This document shows positions 1-13,300 of a stretch of 56,190 nt of DNA, piece after piece. The stretch spans positions 1-56,190 of the forward strand of contig NWUY0304552099.1 in assembly GCA_004151065.3 (NCBI GenBank), given 5' to 3'. Under the pieces are notes generated by a model. The model worked only from the letters and a program-made list of their open reading frames with translations. It was not told the DNA's origin and made no database searches. The first letter of the stretch is position 1. Each line of letters starts with the position of its first letter. The position numbers and the translations under genes are program-made. This stretch comes from Larix sibirica. Lineage: Eukaryota > Streptophyta > Pinopsida > Pinales > Pinaceae.

Positions 1-2090
1 GTACCTCGGGAAAGTTCCTACGGGTCCTCATTTGTATTAAATAAATAAGAAAATATTAGTAGACCAGTATCATAGTATCTCTACATAGTTACCCATCATA
101 GCCATCAGCTTGTGATAGCCCATAGCCACCCCTATCTCTGTATGCCTTAGTCCATGCATGAACTTTTTGCATTGATACGTCCTTGCTATTTCCACTCCTA
201 GTAGTTCATAAGCTTTAGTTTTACATAACCATTAGGTGTGACCCAGACCTTAGCAGCAGTAATAAAGGGGGACTATAGTTTTGCCTATGAGATGCAGATA
301 TGCCATCGATTGCTTTTAGGTCATTTAGCTAGATCTGGTATGATGGTGGCGCCACAACCAAAGACCTATGTAACTCGTAGCATGCATGAGTCTGTGGGAG
401 ATCCATTGAATGTTAATCCATACAGCCGATATTCACACATTGTTAAACTTGTTACTATACTATGTTGCATCGAGACGTTGACCTTGTCCCCATTTTAATA
501 GGTGGGATCCTTAGCTGATAGGACGGAAATTAGAAGTTAACCATTTTATGGGTTCGATGGAATCATATACTCCATCGGGATATAAAATGGAGATTATTTC
601 TTAAGAAACTATACCCTTTCATATCATTAATCTATCTGGGGTCTAAAATGGAGCGATACTACAACTGCTGCTGATGAGGTTCCACAACCACCCGCATAGT
701 ATAGGGTAGGATAGTAGGGTAGGACACGGAGGTTCCGCGCAACGAATAACTATAGGCACCACCATGAGGTTCCACACAACCAAAGGATAGAGGTTGAACT
801 ACCGTGAGATAGGGTTTTTGGCACAATAAGGATCCCGCATGAGGCCGTGGTAATAATAATTCCATCATCGAGCGGTTACCGTCCAGCATGAGAGTATTGG
901 AATAGATCCATCCATAGAGCAGAGCCGCCGTAAGTTAAGCTAGTCCCCTGAGCTCTAGCGTAATGTGTCCGTGTAATTCCGAAGATTATAAATGAGCTCG
1001 CATGGAGACGTTTAACAAACTTTTCCGTAATGAGTAGTGCAATCCTTACAAGCAGCTTTGCCATAGCAGCTAGACCTACTACAATCTATTAATATACAAT
1101 ATTGCATTGATACGTCCTTGCCATTAGTCCGATGTGATAAATCCATATACCCCTATATAGAGATAAAGAGGTTTATATCCTAGAGGGAGGGCAAATGTAA
1201 CAAATCAATAATAAACTCTATGTTTAAACCACAGTCATAGTACCTCAACATAGTCATAGCCAGCTTTTCATACATTCCCAGACTCTTAGCTCCTGAGTAA
1301 GCCCTCTTACAACACCTCTTTGTACTAGCTTCACTTAGAGACGTTGTTTCCGGGATAGAATTTAACACTAGCTCTATTCCAATGGGCTCTATATTTTATC
1401 TAGGCTACTTTACACTAGATACACACTATATTAGGAAGAAGGATGGAGGCAACACTTGCTTATGAGGTTCAACTGATAATGAATGATTAGTATACTGCCT
1501 ATGGATGAGGTTCCGCAACCAACGGAACCCCATGAGATAGGGGCCGAACAAAAAGATCAAATTATATATGATATTTGCATGCATATCTACGTTCATACAT
1601 TATACCAGAAGACTTTCTTATCAGCAGTAAGAGAGGTAGGTCCCCATAGGCCAATAGGTGAGTGGGCCATATTATCCCATGGTATGAGGTTGAGCTTTTA
1701 TATTATTCTTATTAGCACTATTACCAAAGTACCAACACGAAGATAAATACATTAATACTTTGGCAGGTCAGGTATTGTAAGGTACGACGGTCTTGTCAGA
1801 GCAGGTGAGGATTCATCATCAGGCCGGATAGATGATAGTGATACGCTGTCAGGACGCGATCCTCGGGCAACACTTGTTAGAAAGGCAGGTTCCACTGTGA
1901 TCCACGTGATCCAATAGGAATTAACAAAGGGGATTATAGCCGAGCATGGCAGGTCCTTACCAGTGGGTTGGCATGAATCATTGCCAACTAAGTAAGTCAA
2001 TGGTCTCCCTCATATTTTATATTGTATTTGCACCTATTATTCCCCTAACTTCTTCTTATCCACCTATTTCCCCTTTCTGTTTTCAGTACC
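1..2090. other. Non-coding repeat-word field
   Basis: No recognisable gene. The stretch is built from recurring short words. GATGAGGTTCC or CATGAGGTTCC followed by ACAACC or CAACCA occurs near 673, 763 and 1504, and a related GCCACAACCAAAG lies near 350. A 19-base exact word (TGCATTGATACGTCCTTGC) sits at 168-186 and 1103-1121. Open frames here are short (up to 87 codons), resemble no family I know and look like chance frames. I infer an old, diverged dispersed repeat family. Confidence 0.5.
1061..1107 (+). repeat. Dispersed repeat, copy 1 (partner at 13867)
   Basis: About 47 bases starting CCATAGCAGC, containing a GACCT.CTACAA.CTATTA core and ending ATTGCAT. They match 13867-13914 at roughly 80 percent identity in the same orientation. 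The right end runs into the 19-base word shared with 168-186. The two copies are about 12.8 kb apart. Confidence 0.6.
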
Positions 2091-4800
2091 TACTAAGTAA
2101 GCTTTTTAGTCCGTCCCCATAGCTTAAGATAAATAGAGCTATGTCCGCTCATCAATCCATTGAGACTCGCATCGAAATGTCTAATTTTATCTCTTACATT
2201 ACCACCAGGCATCAGTAAGTCAGTGAGGAGTGCCCAGCCAGGAGGTTGAAATAGCAGCCAGTTAAAAAGCCAGTTATAATTCACTAGGTAACTTCTATAG
2301 ATTTGATTCAAATTCCTTTAATATATCCACAATTGTTAAATAAAAACACGCTAGCACATTTACTAGGCCGAATGGCATTCACTAATAGGGATAAGCTCCC
2401 CATTCGGTTGCGAAGGTGATGAGTTGTTGGTACTTTTACCTTATCGAGACTTGATTATTAGATCCCCGCCCATCTATAAAGGAGAAAATCTCTTTACTTT
2501 TTAAGAGTATTTTCATTCCAATTGGTAAAATAGAGAATATCCCCTTTGTTGGGTGGAACCCTTTTACTGTTTCTTCACCCTTAAGCATCTTAGCATGCCA
2601 CCCTTGTATTATCTCCTGACCCTTACAACCAGTAAAAGATAGAGGAGCCCGGCCTCCGGAGGATACACATTTTTTGCCCAAACTATATAATGCTTCCTGC
2701 GGTATCAGTAAAAGTGATTGTTTTTATGGCATGTTCGATAAGGCATTTAGGGATTGCCGCTCAAAATGAATTCAAATCATATTCCTAGCTCATAATCAGG
2801 GAAGATATGTTACTTAGCTTGGCGGTAGGTCTTGCTGAATAATCTTTCTCGAGGGGAAGTATCAGGGGGGGATATTATGTGGAGCTACGGGGCCCCCCGA
2901 GTATAGTCCAGTGGGTCTCTTTCATTGCGGGTGCGAGTTTGGTTGAGCGTTAGGGAGTGTTGTAACTTCTGACCTGACATAGGCCACTAAAAAGAAAGAG
3001 GAGAGCCTAAAATGGGTCCTTTTGGGTTATTATATAAAAGTATACTGTCTTTCCTGGAATATGGTATAAAGGCCTTAGCATAAAAGACAGGACCTGATAG
3101 CCTGGCCATATAGATGGACTAGATAGACAATACTTTATGCTAAACTGGTCCTTTAAGGAGAGGTGTCTATCTGTCCTTTAGTAGTGGGCAATGGCTGGTA
3201 TTGGGGCTATCCCTTAATAAAGACGAGACCTCATTGGAAGGAAGCAATATCTCCCTCAGACCAGACCTTAAAAGAAGGAAGAGAGGCGGACTAGGACCAT
3301 ACATGATGTCCCTTAAGGATCCCTGTAAGGCCGGATAAAGGATATTATAACTGTCTTTTAAGAGTGGTGATTTATGCGAGATGAAGAGCTCTCTAGACGA
3401 TTCTTTCCTTTAAGGAGGATCTATAATCGCTGGGCTTATATCTGATTCAGCTACGCTTCATGGGGAATCATGTTGAAGGAAATATTATAACGAATAAGAA
3501 ATACTTTTCCTATCTTTCCTTTACTTTTGATAATTCCAAATTTACTTATTGGGTGGGGAAGATTCCCAATCGGTGGGGGAGGGAGCCTTCCTTTAATAAG
3601 AAATGAGAGTAAAGGCCCAGAGATGGTTTTCCGGTTTCGAGAGCATGGTTTCCTTTCTATTACGTATATAAGAGTGCTTCTTCCCTATTGCTCAGTGGGC
3701 CATTATTAGGGTCATTGTAAGCCTACGGTCCACTTCGGTCCTATCCCATAGAAAGAGAAATTACCATGCTACTAAACCTTGCTTTGGACCTGACCGACCC
3801 CTTCCTTTGCCTTGCTTTGGGGCTACTGCGCCATTCTGCATTACTGACACAATAGCATGAAATTCCGGGAAGAAATATCATTTGAAGACCTTGTCAATTC
3901 TCGTCCCATCTCGATCTCGAGAAGGTTAATCATCCCCCGCTCTCAACGACCTGAAGGCCTTGTACCGTCATTTTGTTACCTCCTATCCCGAAAGATCCTA
4001 AATAGCAACCATGTTTTGCACTGTAGAATCTTTATTGAGCATTTCATTCCCATGTGTCAATGAAAATACGTCCACCGCCATCATTCACCAAATAGATAAG
4101 CTAGGCACGAAAACAAACGAAAGAAGGGTAATAGCCAAAGATCTTCATAATGACTGCTGGCACTAATGACTGTTTTTCATGGCGATACAGCTAACAAAAG
4201 AAACGCATAGATTTTCATTCCAAATTAAGGTATAGAACAGTTCCAGCTATAACTAACTCCAGCGGCATAAAAATTATTGCAGGCAAAAGATATCCCTGTG
4301 TTAAATATATATATTATATATTTAAAGCATCATGTCTTTTCACCTAATCCGGGTACTTGGTCCAATCATTCCATTCTTGTGATTTATCAGCTAAATCTCG
4401 ACCGCTATCTTCGTTCCAATGCCGTTTCAATAAGTGGATCAGTAATCTTTATCATTCAGCTATCAATAAATGAGATCCATTCATTTCGTTGAGCAAAATA
4501 AAAGGAATGGAACCGGGCCAAGCGTGTGTAGAATTGAACCTTAAGTTACTGGTTGTAGTAAGGGGCCCTTCACATGCAGGCTTCAAACAGGCCCAATGAC
4601 CAAATGATCGAGCGAGATTGGCTGAGCATTCATTAGCGGAGTCGCTCTGCTAAATGAAAAGAATTAGGTTTTTGTTTTACACAATCACGTTTCGTACATA
4701 TAGATCGTATGTACACCTGAGATAAGGTCATTCAAAACTCTTTTATAGCCCACGCTAGTCAGTTCCGAGTATAGTATATTCATCCGGGTGGGCGGGAATA
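2091..4800. other. Non-coding, no gene recognised
   Basis: No gene is recognised. From about 2990 to 3480 the words TCCTTTAAGGAG, CTGTCTTTTAAGAG and similar forms recur, which suggests another degenerate repeat family. Frames of 60-81 codons at 2436-2681 (minus), 3527-3709 and 3857-4063 have no recognisable motif. The region has ordinary composition and no visible promoter or terminator logic. Confidence 0.4.
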
Positions 4801-4983
4801 AGAAAGTAAGCATCATTTGCTGATAAATTCTTTTCCAATGGGAAATAAGCAAGATATATACCCTTTTATCCTAGTTTTTTTATCAGACCAAACCAACCAT
4901 TCGTATTTCTTAATGATTCCAAACCGGATATGCTTATTTATATCCGTAAATACTGGAAACTCTTTATTTATATGTATTAGGGG

Positions 4984-5555
4984 TTACGGAACGACCGGCC
5001 CCACACATGCATGTCGGTACCAACTATACAATATTGCTTTTGAAGAGACATTGGATAAAAGGAGCAAAATCCACAGCAAGTACTCTGAGGGAGCCAGCCT
5101 GACACGCAAAAAAATGAAGTATAGTAGCCCAGCGACTAAACCAATCATAAAAGAAAAGGTATTATTCGCATTCACTATATCATTTTGTAAAATCTTCGGG
5201 AGAATGTTTTTATTTTCATAATTCTCCGCCCGTTCTGGTTCCGAACGGGACCTAACTTTGTTCGGTTCACGAGGAACCTCTATCAGCCTGGCGTGGTTTG
5301 GGTCAGTCAGGACTCAAACCATTAGGATAGGCAAGGCTCCACCAACTGAGCACCCTTAAACCCCAAAATAGCAAGCAGTAGATCTGTGCTCTTATCTGGT
5401 GTGAGTGGGAGAGGCTCCTTGTATTTCTCGTATAAAACCCAGCCCCCCACCCAATCAATTGAAGTGATTGCTGTCGCTTTTAAACCTTCGAATGTCGGAC
5501 TTGAAATAAAGGCAGGAATGTCCCAGGAAAATATTGCTTGACAAATGCTCTCTAT
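4984..5555 (-). pseudogene. Stop-poor, membrane-protein-like broken reading frame (unrecognised)
   Basis: Read on the minus strand, one frame is open from about 5550 down to about 5320, ending near a VEPCLS segment. A second frame, entered within the same few bases, is open from 5313 to the stop at 4984 (109 codons) and continues upstream past one TGA. The second frame contains a charged stretch (VRSRSEPERAENYEN) followed by two hydrophobic segments (FMIGLVAGLLYFIFL and LLWILLLLS) that look like membrane helices. There is no good ATG start for the whole and one apparent frameshift near 5330. I do not recognise the family. Chance open frames of about 110 codons are expected in a window this size, so this is only a candidate decayed gene. 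The first frame starts at an in-frame stop near 5555. Confidence 0.25.
5300..5357 (-). other. tRNA-like remnant (D-arm plus B-box-like T-arm)
   Basis: On the minus strand, 5351-5336 reads GCTCAGTTGGTGGAGC, differing by one base from a very common tRNA D-arm. 5320-5310 reads GGTTTGAGTCC, which resembles the tRNA T-loop/internal B box, and is followed by a CTGACTGACCC acceptor-like end. Only about 15 bases separate the two, too few for an anticodon arm plus variable loop, and the T stem pairs poorly. It is not a functional tRNA. It could be a deleted tRNA, the head of a tRNA-derived SINE, or chance. It overlaps the broken reading frame described here for the same strand. Confidence 0.3.
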
Positions 5556-5754
5556 TCTATATGAAATATAACATATCTAATAAAAAGGTCCAGGAAAGTC
5601 CTTAAAAGAAAGAGATGCTTTAGCTCTCCGGATGCTAGTAATATGCTAGGGTAGGCATGCATGGCAGTAGTGCCTAGCCTGGTATCCCAACCCAAACCGT
5701 GAAAGATATAAATCTCTATACCAAGATGATGCTGTTGCTGTTGGCCGTTCCATC

Positions 5755-5786
5755 CGCATTCAATATGCATTCAGTCTGCATTCAGT
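5755..5786 (+). repeat. GCATTCA micro-tandem
   Basis: Three GCATTCA words in about 32 bases, spaced 11-12 bases apart. A short slippage-type repeat. Confidence 0.5.
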
Positions 5787-5822
5787 ACACTAATAGCACC
5801 AGACAACACTCTACGGGGGCTT

Positions 5823-5831
5823 CCCCCCCCC
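5823..5831. repeat. C homopolymer run
   Basis: Nine consecutive C. Similar 8-9 base G or C runs occur at 12260-12268, 29386-29393 and 44383-44391. Such runs are slippage-prone and are places to check assembly quality. Confidence 0.8.
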
Positions 5832-5849
5832 TATATCATGGACTAGTTA

Positions 5850-7480
5850 TAATTCTATAAACTTTATTAAAACATTACCAACCTATACCCCTACACCTCC
5901 ATTCACTCCACCTACATTGCATTGACACTAATTTGGAGATTAACACGAGCCGGGAATACTACATACAGTACTTCGCCCCCTGGTTAGGAAGTAAACCTAG
6001 GACCCGTAGGGACTCGACAGTAGGGATAGGGGTTACCTTGGCTTCGTTTCCTGATATTAGGGTTACCCTTGAGGATACAACTTCATCTTTATTTTAAGCG
6101 GGTTAGGTCGGTAGCGCTAAATCACCAGGCTCCTTTCTTTGTTGGACTCCTCCCCGGAATCATCTTTGAAGCAAGGCTAATTCAACCAGGGTTCTATCTT
6201 ATCTTTAGGGTTACTAATTTAACCAGGCTATTTCAAGCTCTTTGAACCAGGTCAAAATGAACCATATCTATTGGAACCAGGCTTATTTTCTGTTTCAGTT
6301 ACCGGTGTTTATCAGTTACCGTTGCTCGTTCCAGATGCGTGATGCGGGGCGGGCAGTAAATTATTAAAGATATAGCGGGTCTCCCACTTTCAGGGGAATC
6401 AGGGGTTAAATAATAATGGGTGCTTGCAGTTAATGGTCGATCGAATGCCTAATAATGCCTAATATGGTTACACTGGGGCAGCCGCATAGGACTAAAAGCG
6501 TACTGACTTCCAATGTCTAAGGCGAAATCCTGACTGCCTGCGTATGACCTTCGTTGCTATGGCGGCCCGGACTAAATGCTACGTAGGACTTACTTTGTGC
6601 TTAATGCGGCTTGAAGTAAGTCAAGGCTCGTTCAGAGGTTATAGTAAAAAGAATTCTGGGAGGCCCGCCCGATTTCTGTGTATTAAAACCCCAAGCAGTA
6701 GGTCTGATGCACAGGGTTCCAAAGGCTATAGCAAAGAGTGAAAAATGCGATATTGTATATAATAAACTTATAGTAGAACGTTTAGATGCGAGTAAATAAG
6801 CTCCTACTAACTCCCCTCCTATTTAGTTTATAGTGCTTCCCTATTATTTAGAGAGTTCTGACATGGGTTCTTCGCTTAGCAAACCATTATTCCTATTGAG
6901 TTTAGTTCAAGCTGCTGAAGGAGTTCGCTCTCACTCACATTCTGCCAAGTTTTCGGAGTTCATAAGCTGCTGGAGCGGTTGGGTGGGAATAGAGAAATAG
7001 GAAAATAATACCTTCTTAAAAGCATGAATTGTTCTATCTAGTGCATGCATCCTCCCACAGATCTGAAACGGTTGTACCTTTATTTTCATAAGAAATAGAA
7101 TCTGATAAGATAAATGGACAATGCAAGTAAAACTTATCTATGCAATTCTAAGTTCATATAGCTAGTATAGCCTTAAAACTTAGATATGCCAGCCAATTAG
7201 GTGTTCAGCTGCAATTAGGTCTTCAGCAGATTCTTCACTTGCAGGATTCTTCTGTGGACAAGGTAAAACATATGTATGCAAGTGCTTCTGTTCCAACTAA
7301 TATAGCTCTAGCAGCAGCTTCGGTAGGAAGCACAGCAGCATAGTTTCATTCAATAGGCCTTCATAGAGAGCATAGTTTCTATACTGGAACAACTTTATTA
7401 TTCTTCAGAGCAGCAGAACACATTAAAATACACTTCTTTTTTCTTTTTTATAGGACAATAGACCCGGCTACTTATCATAT
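5850..7480. other. Non-coding with AACCAGGCT words and one Ala/Ser-rich tract
   Basis: No gene recognised. Between 6120 and 6290 the word AACCAGG(C)T recurs about five times (near 6124, 6183, 6222, 6245 and 6274), which suggests a decayed tandem array. At about 7275-7345 one forward frame reads YASASVPTNIALAAAS and similar before a stop, the first member of the peptide-like low-complexity family described in the findings. Confidence 0.4.
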
Positions 7481-7482
7481 GT

Positions 7483-8860
7483 AACCTTTTAAACCAAATT
7501 TACCATCTGGATAGGTCTGATAGGTCTCTTGCATATACCACCCTAAATCTCCTAGATTTACCATCTGTATAGGACTGCTGGGCTCATGCTCGTGATCCAA
7601 ATAGACATTCCACCTTATATTTCGCAATTGTTTAGAATAAACAAGCCTTAATTAGAGTATCGTCCATGCACTTTGGCTGCTATAGCTCTTAGTATAGTAA
7701 GATTAACTGGACCATACTAGCACGCACTAAAAGCTCACTTTCTTTTAGAGTAGATTATATAACCTTATTGGAGTTTGAGTAAGATTCAAATTTACCTATC
7801 ATCGAAGTTATTGGAGAATAATATTTGGTACCTACTTAGTACCCTGTTATTCATTCATAGGCTACATTTATGTATTTAATTTATCCGGATAGGGCCCGTT
7901 CATACTTTATATCATATGAATACACCTTGATTACTCGTGAATTTATCACCTACAGAGTTTTATATCCTGAATTTCCCATCTTGAATTATAAGCCACGTTA
8001 ATAATCTCTACCGGATATGCCGCCTTTTATCTCGCAAATTTACCATATGAGTAAGGTACAAGATCATCGGAGTTTAAGCAAATATATAAATTATCTCTAT
8101 GAAGTTACCCCACTAATGTAGATGCTGTTGGATCTTCTGGATCTACCCATGCCATCTTTTAATTCGTGAATTTACCATCTCGCATAGATCTGATAGGTCT
8201 TGACCACACGCTACACCTTAGTGGAAAGCCTTAAAGACTATTTTGCGCTTTAATCCGTGTGAAGACCGTTGTCTAAAGCCAACCAAGGAGTGGGGTGAAG
8301 ATCGTCTTAAGCTGAATAGACAGAATACTTACAAGTCTTGGAGAAGAGTCTTATGAATTTATTGATCACTGGGTTTAAAGATTTAACTGAATAATGCATT
8401 CTTATCAAATAGGTATTGTTCTTCTATAAGGTCTTGAAGGTCTTTCTTGGCTTTGGTCCTCTGTGGGGAAACTAGCCTAAAGAGAGTCTCTATTTGTCCA
8501 TGCACTTAGGTGGAGTGAATACCGTCTTAAGCTGAATAAACATAACTACTAGAAAAGAAGTCAGTTCCTAGATCTTCAATTGTTGGATCTACCTATATGC
8601 TGCCTTTATTATTTCAATTTACCATCTGGAAGGCTACGTTTCACTATTTATCATCTTCATATTTGCTGCCACCTTTATTTACTTAATTACCCATCTGGAT
8701 ATGTAACCTTATTACTCGTGAATTTACCATCCCCAGACGTCTGAAAGTCTTGCCCGAGGTACGAGGGGCATCCTTGCCCTTGCTTCCTTATTTTTCAACT
8801 TAAATACCAGTTTCACGTAGGATATATCCCTTTCTATAGCTAATTTACCAGTTCAAGAGA
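7483..8860 (+). repeat. Degenerate direct-repeat field, AATTTACCATCTGG family
   Basis: At least ten related copies of a unit whose best-conserved part is TTATTACTCGTGAATTTACC followed by ATCTGGATAGGTCTGATAGGTCT. Clear copies lie near 7498, 7556, 7941, 8037, 8167, 8617, 8685, 8720 and 8841, all in one orientation and irregularly spaced. A second module (GTG.GGTGAA...CGTCTTAAGCTGAATA) occurs at about 8290 and 8510 inside the field, and GTCCATGCACTT at 7662 and 8496. There is no coding potential. It looks like an ancient tandem or nested duplication, now strongly diverged. Confidence 0.6.
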
Positions 8861-10300
8861 CCAGGTTCACACCAATCATTTGCATTTGCTAAGTTCAATG
8901 GTCAATACCTGGTTGATGGATACAGAAGACCTGGGATACACAGTAAGCAAGTAAGTGTAGTGTATCTATAGCACGCTCCTACTCCTTGAAAGGAAGGATA
9001 GTGTAATATAGCTTTGCCCCACTATTGCTATTTCCTACCCTCGATCCTCGTAGCATAGAAGTAAGTATACCCAAGGAAACCAGATGGGGTAGCCCATAGA
9101 CGCTTCTGCCCACCTCCCCAAGAAGCACCTCCCAATGAAGCGTATTTATTTCTTGCCATAGAAGATTTAATGCCTTGCCTCATGCCCCCTATATAATATT
9201 GAAAACCCTATGTAATATAAGATTTTCGCCCCTATATAATCCATGCAGAGGAATCAATCTGATCCAATCAAAAGAGAGATATCGCCAGTTTATTGGACCA
9301 GCTCGCTCAGTAGATGTTTACAATTACAATAAATATATAACTGGGCAAGCATAATATTGTTAGTTATCTGGGTAATGAAGGGTACGTGCTATTGGTGGTT
9401 CAGTGGGAAAACCTCTCGCGTAAGATGTATCAGTTGTAACTCCTCCTCTCCCCGGAATACCAATCAGTGTATAGAATAAAATAACAATAAACTTGCCTCT
9501 CCAGAATACTCATAAGTTGGACGCCTCTCTCATAAGACTCATCAGTTTAGGGAATCCAATCAATTAGTTCCACTCGATCAATGCCTCTGCGGTAAAATGG
9601 TTCAGTTTCTCAGATTGCATTATCTACTTCGAATGGAGACACTTTGAATCTCTCTTTTTAAACAATCAGCTGATTTGCTTACGCTCACTCTCTCTTTTTC
9701 TATTTCAAATTAATTCCTATTTATCTATTCCCACCCAACCACAACAATTTATTTAAACTATCTTTCTTTTTTAAAGGAATGGAAAGGTACGAAGTCGCTT
9801 GTCCGCATCGGGCAAGGCACTCTATTTTGAAAACTTATTCCATTTAAAATGAGAATGGATACTGGATGGAGAGAGATAAAAATAATGTCTATTCTAATAG
9901 CCAATAGTGGAACTACTGATTTCAAAAATAATGGATACAGATAGCATATAGTAGAAGAACTACATAGGTTTTTAAGAAGGCAGAAAGAAGAGTAGTTATC
10001 TCTTATTTCATTATCTTTTTTGAAGAATGGAAACTAGCTTATTATTTTCTTTTTTTGGATGGAATTGACATAGACACCACTTCCTCTTTCTGTGGGTGCG
10101 GTGGAGAGGTTAGGCCATGCAGCATAGATTAAATTCTGACAATGGCAAGGACGGAGGGCGAGGACGTATTGATGCAAAAAGTTATAGGACCCGTTACGCC
10201 AGTAAGGTTGGAGGAGTAACGTAGAGATGCGGTATCGAAGGAAGTGGACTACAGGCTAGTGTATATTTAAGGCGGCACAAAAGGGCTGCACTCTAAGTAT
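8861..10300. other. Non-coding; module shared with 13.5 kb
   Basis: No gene recognised. 9381-9610 shares several words in the same order with 13492-13590: GGTACGTGCTATT, GGTTCAGTGGGAA, GTGTA.AGAATAAAAT and GAATACTCATAAGT. The rest is moderately AT-rich unique sequence without motifs I can name. Confidence 0.45.
9381..9610 (+). repeat. Dispersed repeat module, copy 1 (partner at 13492)
   Basis: Begins GGTACGTGCTATT followed by GGTTCAGTGGGAA, then GTAAGATGT, GTATAGAATAAAAT and GAATACTCATAAGT within 150 bases. The same words, partly reordered, occur in 13492-13590. This points to a common ancestor of both segments followed by indels. Confidence 0.55.
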
Positions 10301-13300
10301 CAAGTGCTAGTGTCCCTGGAACTTTTACTTTATGGATTACAGGCTTTCCACGTATTTGAACTAATAAAGGCTGAGGAACTAAAAGGTTTCATTGAACTCA
10401 CTACGGCTAAAAGTCCGGCTAGTGTCCGATGTGAGCTGTGCCCCACTCGGCATATATTGTTGTGTCCATATCTAATTCCAGAAGGTACTAAAAGTATTCC
10501 TTCCGGTAGGTTGTTTACACCCAGACTTTGAGTGTGCCAAGTTCAATTCCATTCTTTTCATTTATAACAGCCCTCTTGGGGACGGTGTATCAAGAGTTCA
10601 CGTCAAACTGGTGGGGTGGGTCACCACGCTCCAATGAACGTCTGATTCAGAAAAGTTCCAAGCTAACTTGGTACCTTTTCCGATCCGGGTAGGCCGTTGA
10701 TAAATGAAAATCTTAGGAGATATATATATATATAAGGTTGCATTATAGACGTTATTATCCAAAAATGCTTGGTTAAATGGGTAGGCTCCTTGCTTCCTGG
10801 GTTAGGTGTCCTGGGGAATGTCCCGGGGAAAGCGGATTGAACGGAACGGGGGACAAAAGGCGGGGATGTGTACTGGGCATAGGGACTGAATGCGGGCGCG
10901 TATTGGGGAGGATTGTTTCCTGAAAGCTTACTGTTGCTGTAGGAAGCGTACTGGTTTATTGGGGATTTAAATAAAGCTGTATTGGTTATTGAGGATTGGG
11001 AGAAAGCGGATTGAACGTAAAGTCACTGAAAAAAAGTTTAGAATATAACAGGGGTAGTTAGTTGTTTGTGTAAGCGAACCCACTAAGATACTAAGATATA
11101 AGATACTAATAGAAGGTACAACAAATATATTGACTCCTCTCCTTCGTCCCTCAGTCGAGCCTCCTCCTCGTCATGTTGTTGTAAGGAACCCTGAGTATTA
11201 TTACTGTAGTTTGTGCAAGTGCATAAGGCTAGGCCCATATAAAAGGCTAAGCCTCTGTAGTCTTTTATCTAACCAGGTTTGTTTCCATGGAACCAATGCA
11301 CTAAGAAGCTAGTACCAGTGGGATATAGTTCTATAGGAGCAGAGATATATAAGTTGAACTTGGTAGACCAATAAAATCGTTTATATATTTACTCAATCTA
11401 TAAGTGTTTCGTATATGATGCACGCATAGAGACGTTGACACTTGGATCTTTATATCCACTATACTATGAGAGATTGGCATCTCCACTCTACAACGTGGTT
11501 ACTATATGATGTCACCATAGTACCTTTCACAAATCATAGGTCTTTAGACTAATTCATATACGACAATATCTACTTGGACCTGGGACTCTAGAGGCCTCCT
11601 CTTAGATCTACTACCACCTAGTAGAGTTATGGCCATAGAGACGTGTTCATATACTACTCTATTTAGGGAAAAAAGAAGCTGTTAAAAACACCGGGTTGGA
11701 GCAAAGCAAATTGATTCAATCTTTATACCAGGAGTAGTAGTAAAGAGTTATTTATTCCAGTGTTGCTCTCCGATGCTCCAAGTTGTTGGTTGGTTCGGAG
11801 CAGCAGACTAGGGTGCCATGCCTTTTGAGTGAGTAAGTTTACCTAGTAGCGGGTAGTGGTTGATGGGGTTTCACCAGGTAAGGTCATAACTGCTGGTACG
11901 TACGGCTTCCTCTCAATCCTAACATTTATATACGAGGCAGAAAAGAGTATGTTGTGTCCAATCCTTTTGTTTACCTCTCAAAGTTGCGGGTCATTGCTTC
12001 TGCTGAGATCGATCTATACGTGTTGCATATCTTCTACGCTTTAGCTGCACTATCCACTGGCCTACAGACAGAAAGAGGAAGTGATCTTATGCAAGAGTTG
12101 TGTATTTAACCTAGTAAAAGAGCTTACTTATCTATTTCTTGTTATCGTGGTTTGTCCTTCATTCTTCCGTAGTCAGTGCATTGGTAGTAGGCAGGTGGGC
12201 GGGCTAGCTAGCCGCTGGGATGGCTAGTATGGCTGGGATGTCCGGTCTTTCTTTTTGCTGGGGGGGGGTTATTCATAGATTTATTGAGTGATTTATAGAT
12301 GGACAACATCTTTTGGATAAGTCGAGATAGATAAGACCTGGCAGAGTAATAAGTAGGATGTGTGGATCCAAGTGTTGGCCAACAAAGCAGTTAAAACGAT
12401 CCAACAATCCAAGACTGAGTGGTTTGCTTGCTGTAGGTCCAACTTACTGTAATTGTGTAGGCATCTAAAGGTAATAGCACAAAGGTCTAAGTGCCCAAGC
12501 CAAGGTCGGTAAGTTCTCAATGGTGGGTCTGCCTGCCTGTATTTTATCCAACCAAAATAAAGGGCTGGCTGCTGGTGGTTCCCACGACTGGTGGTTCCTG
12601 TCCAACTGAAAGGTTCTTTTTATACTTATAAAGTAAATAGCAATGTGTTATAAGTAAGTGCCCGCCTACCCTGTTATCCTATAATGAACAAAAGGTTCAG
12701 TGCTCAAGGTGAAGAAACTCCTATGATAATAGGATTTCCAAAAATAAAATACTACTATAAGTTTCAATAGGGAGGGGGTTGGGATCTAACAACTATCTAT
12801 AAATCCTTGTGCCTGCCGTGGCGGGTAAAAAGAAAGTGTCACGTGTTATCTTCTGCTGTTGCCAACGCTATTTCCATCAACAACGCCTATTCCCATGAAC
12901 ATATAAGTTAACATGCATTGTGGAAACCTAAATAAGCTTCACTAACATCGTTGCTTCGCCCCTCCATGTGTATCTGTCAGATTATAGGCATGTATATTAT
13001 ACCCCTTGCATTGGTAACCCTATACCGTACGGGGGCCCGGTTAATGGGTAAAGCGGTAATGTCATGCAATAATGGTAAGTGGGTAATAGGTTCTATTGAA
13101 AACGGAATGCAGGAATGGTGAATGCAAACTCTGACTGAACCACTCCGGGTAACTTACAGATACTTACTTCTATCTTTTGGGTAAGTTTCGATACTTCCGT
13201 TGGGGCGCCCCACCGCATTGAATATGGCAAGTGCGGATAGAACGGAAAGCGTACTGGGAGTTGAAAGCAGACAGCGGACAGCAGATTGAAAGCATATTGT

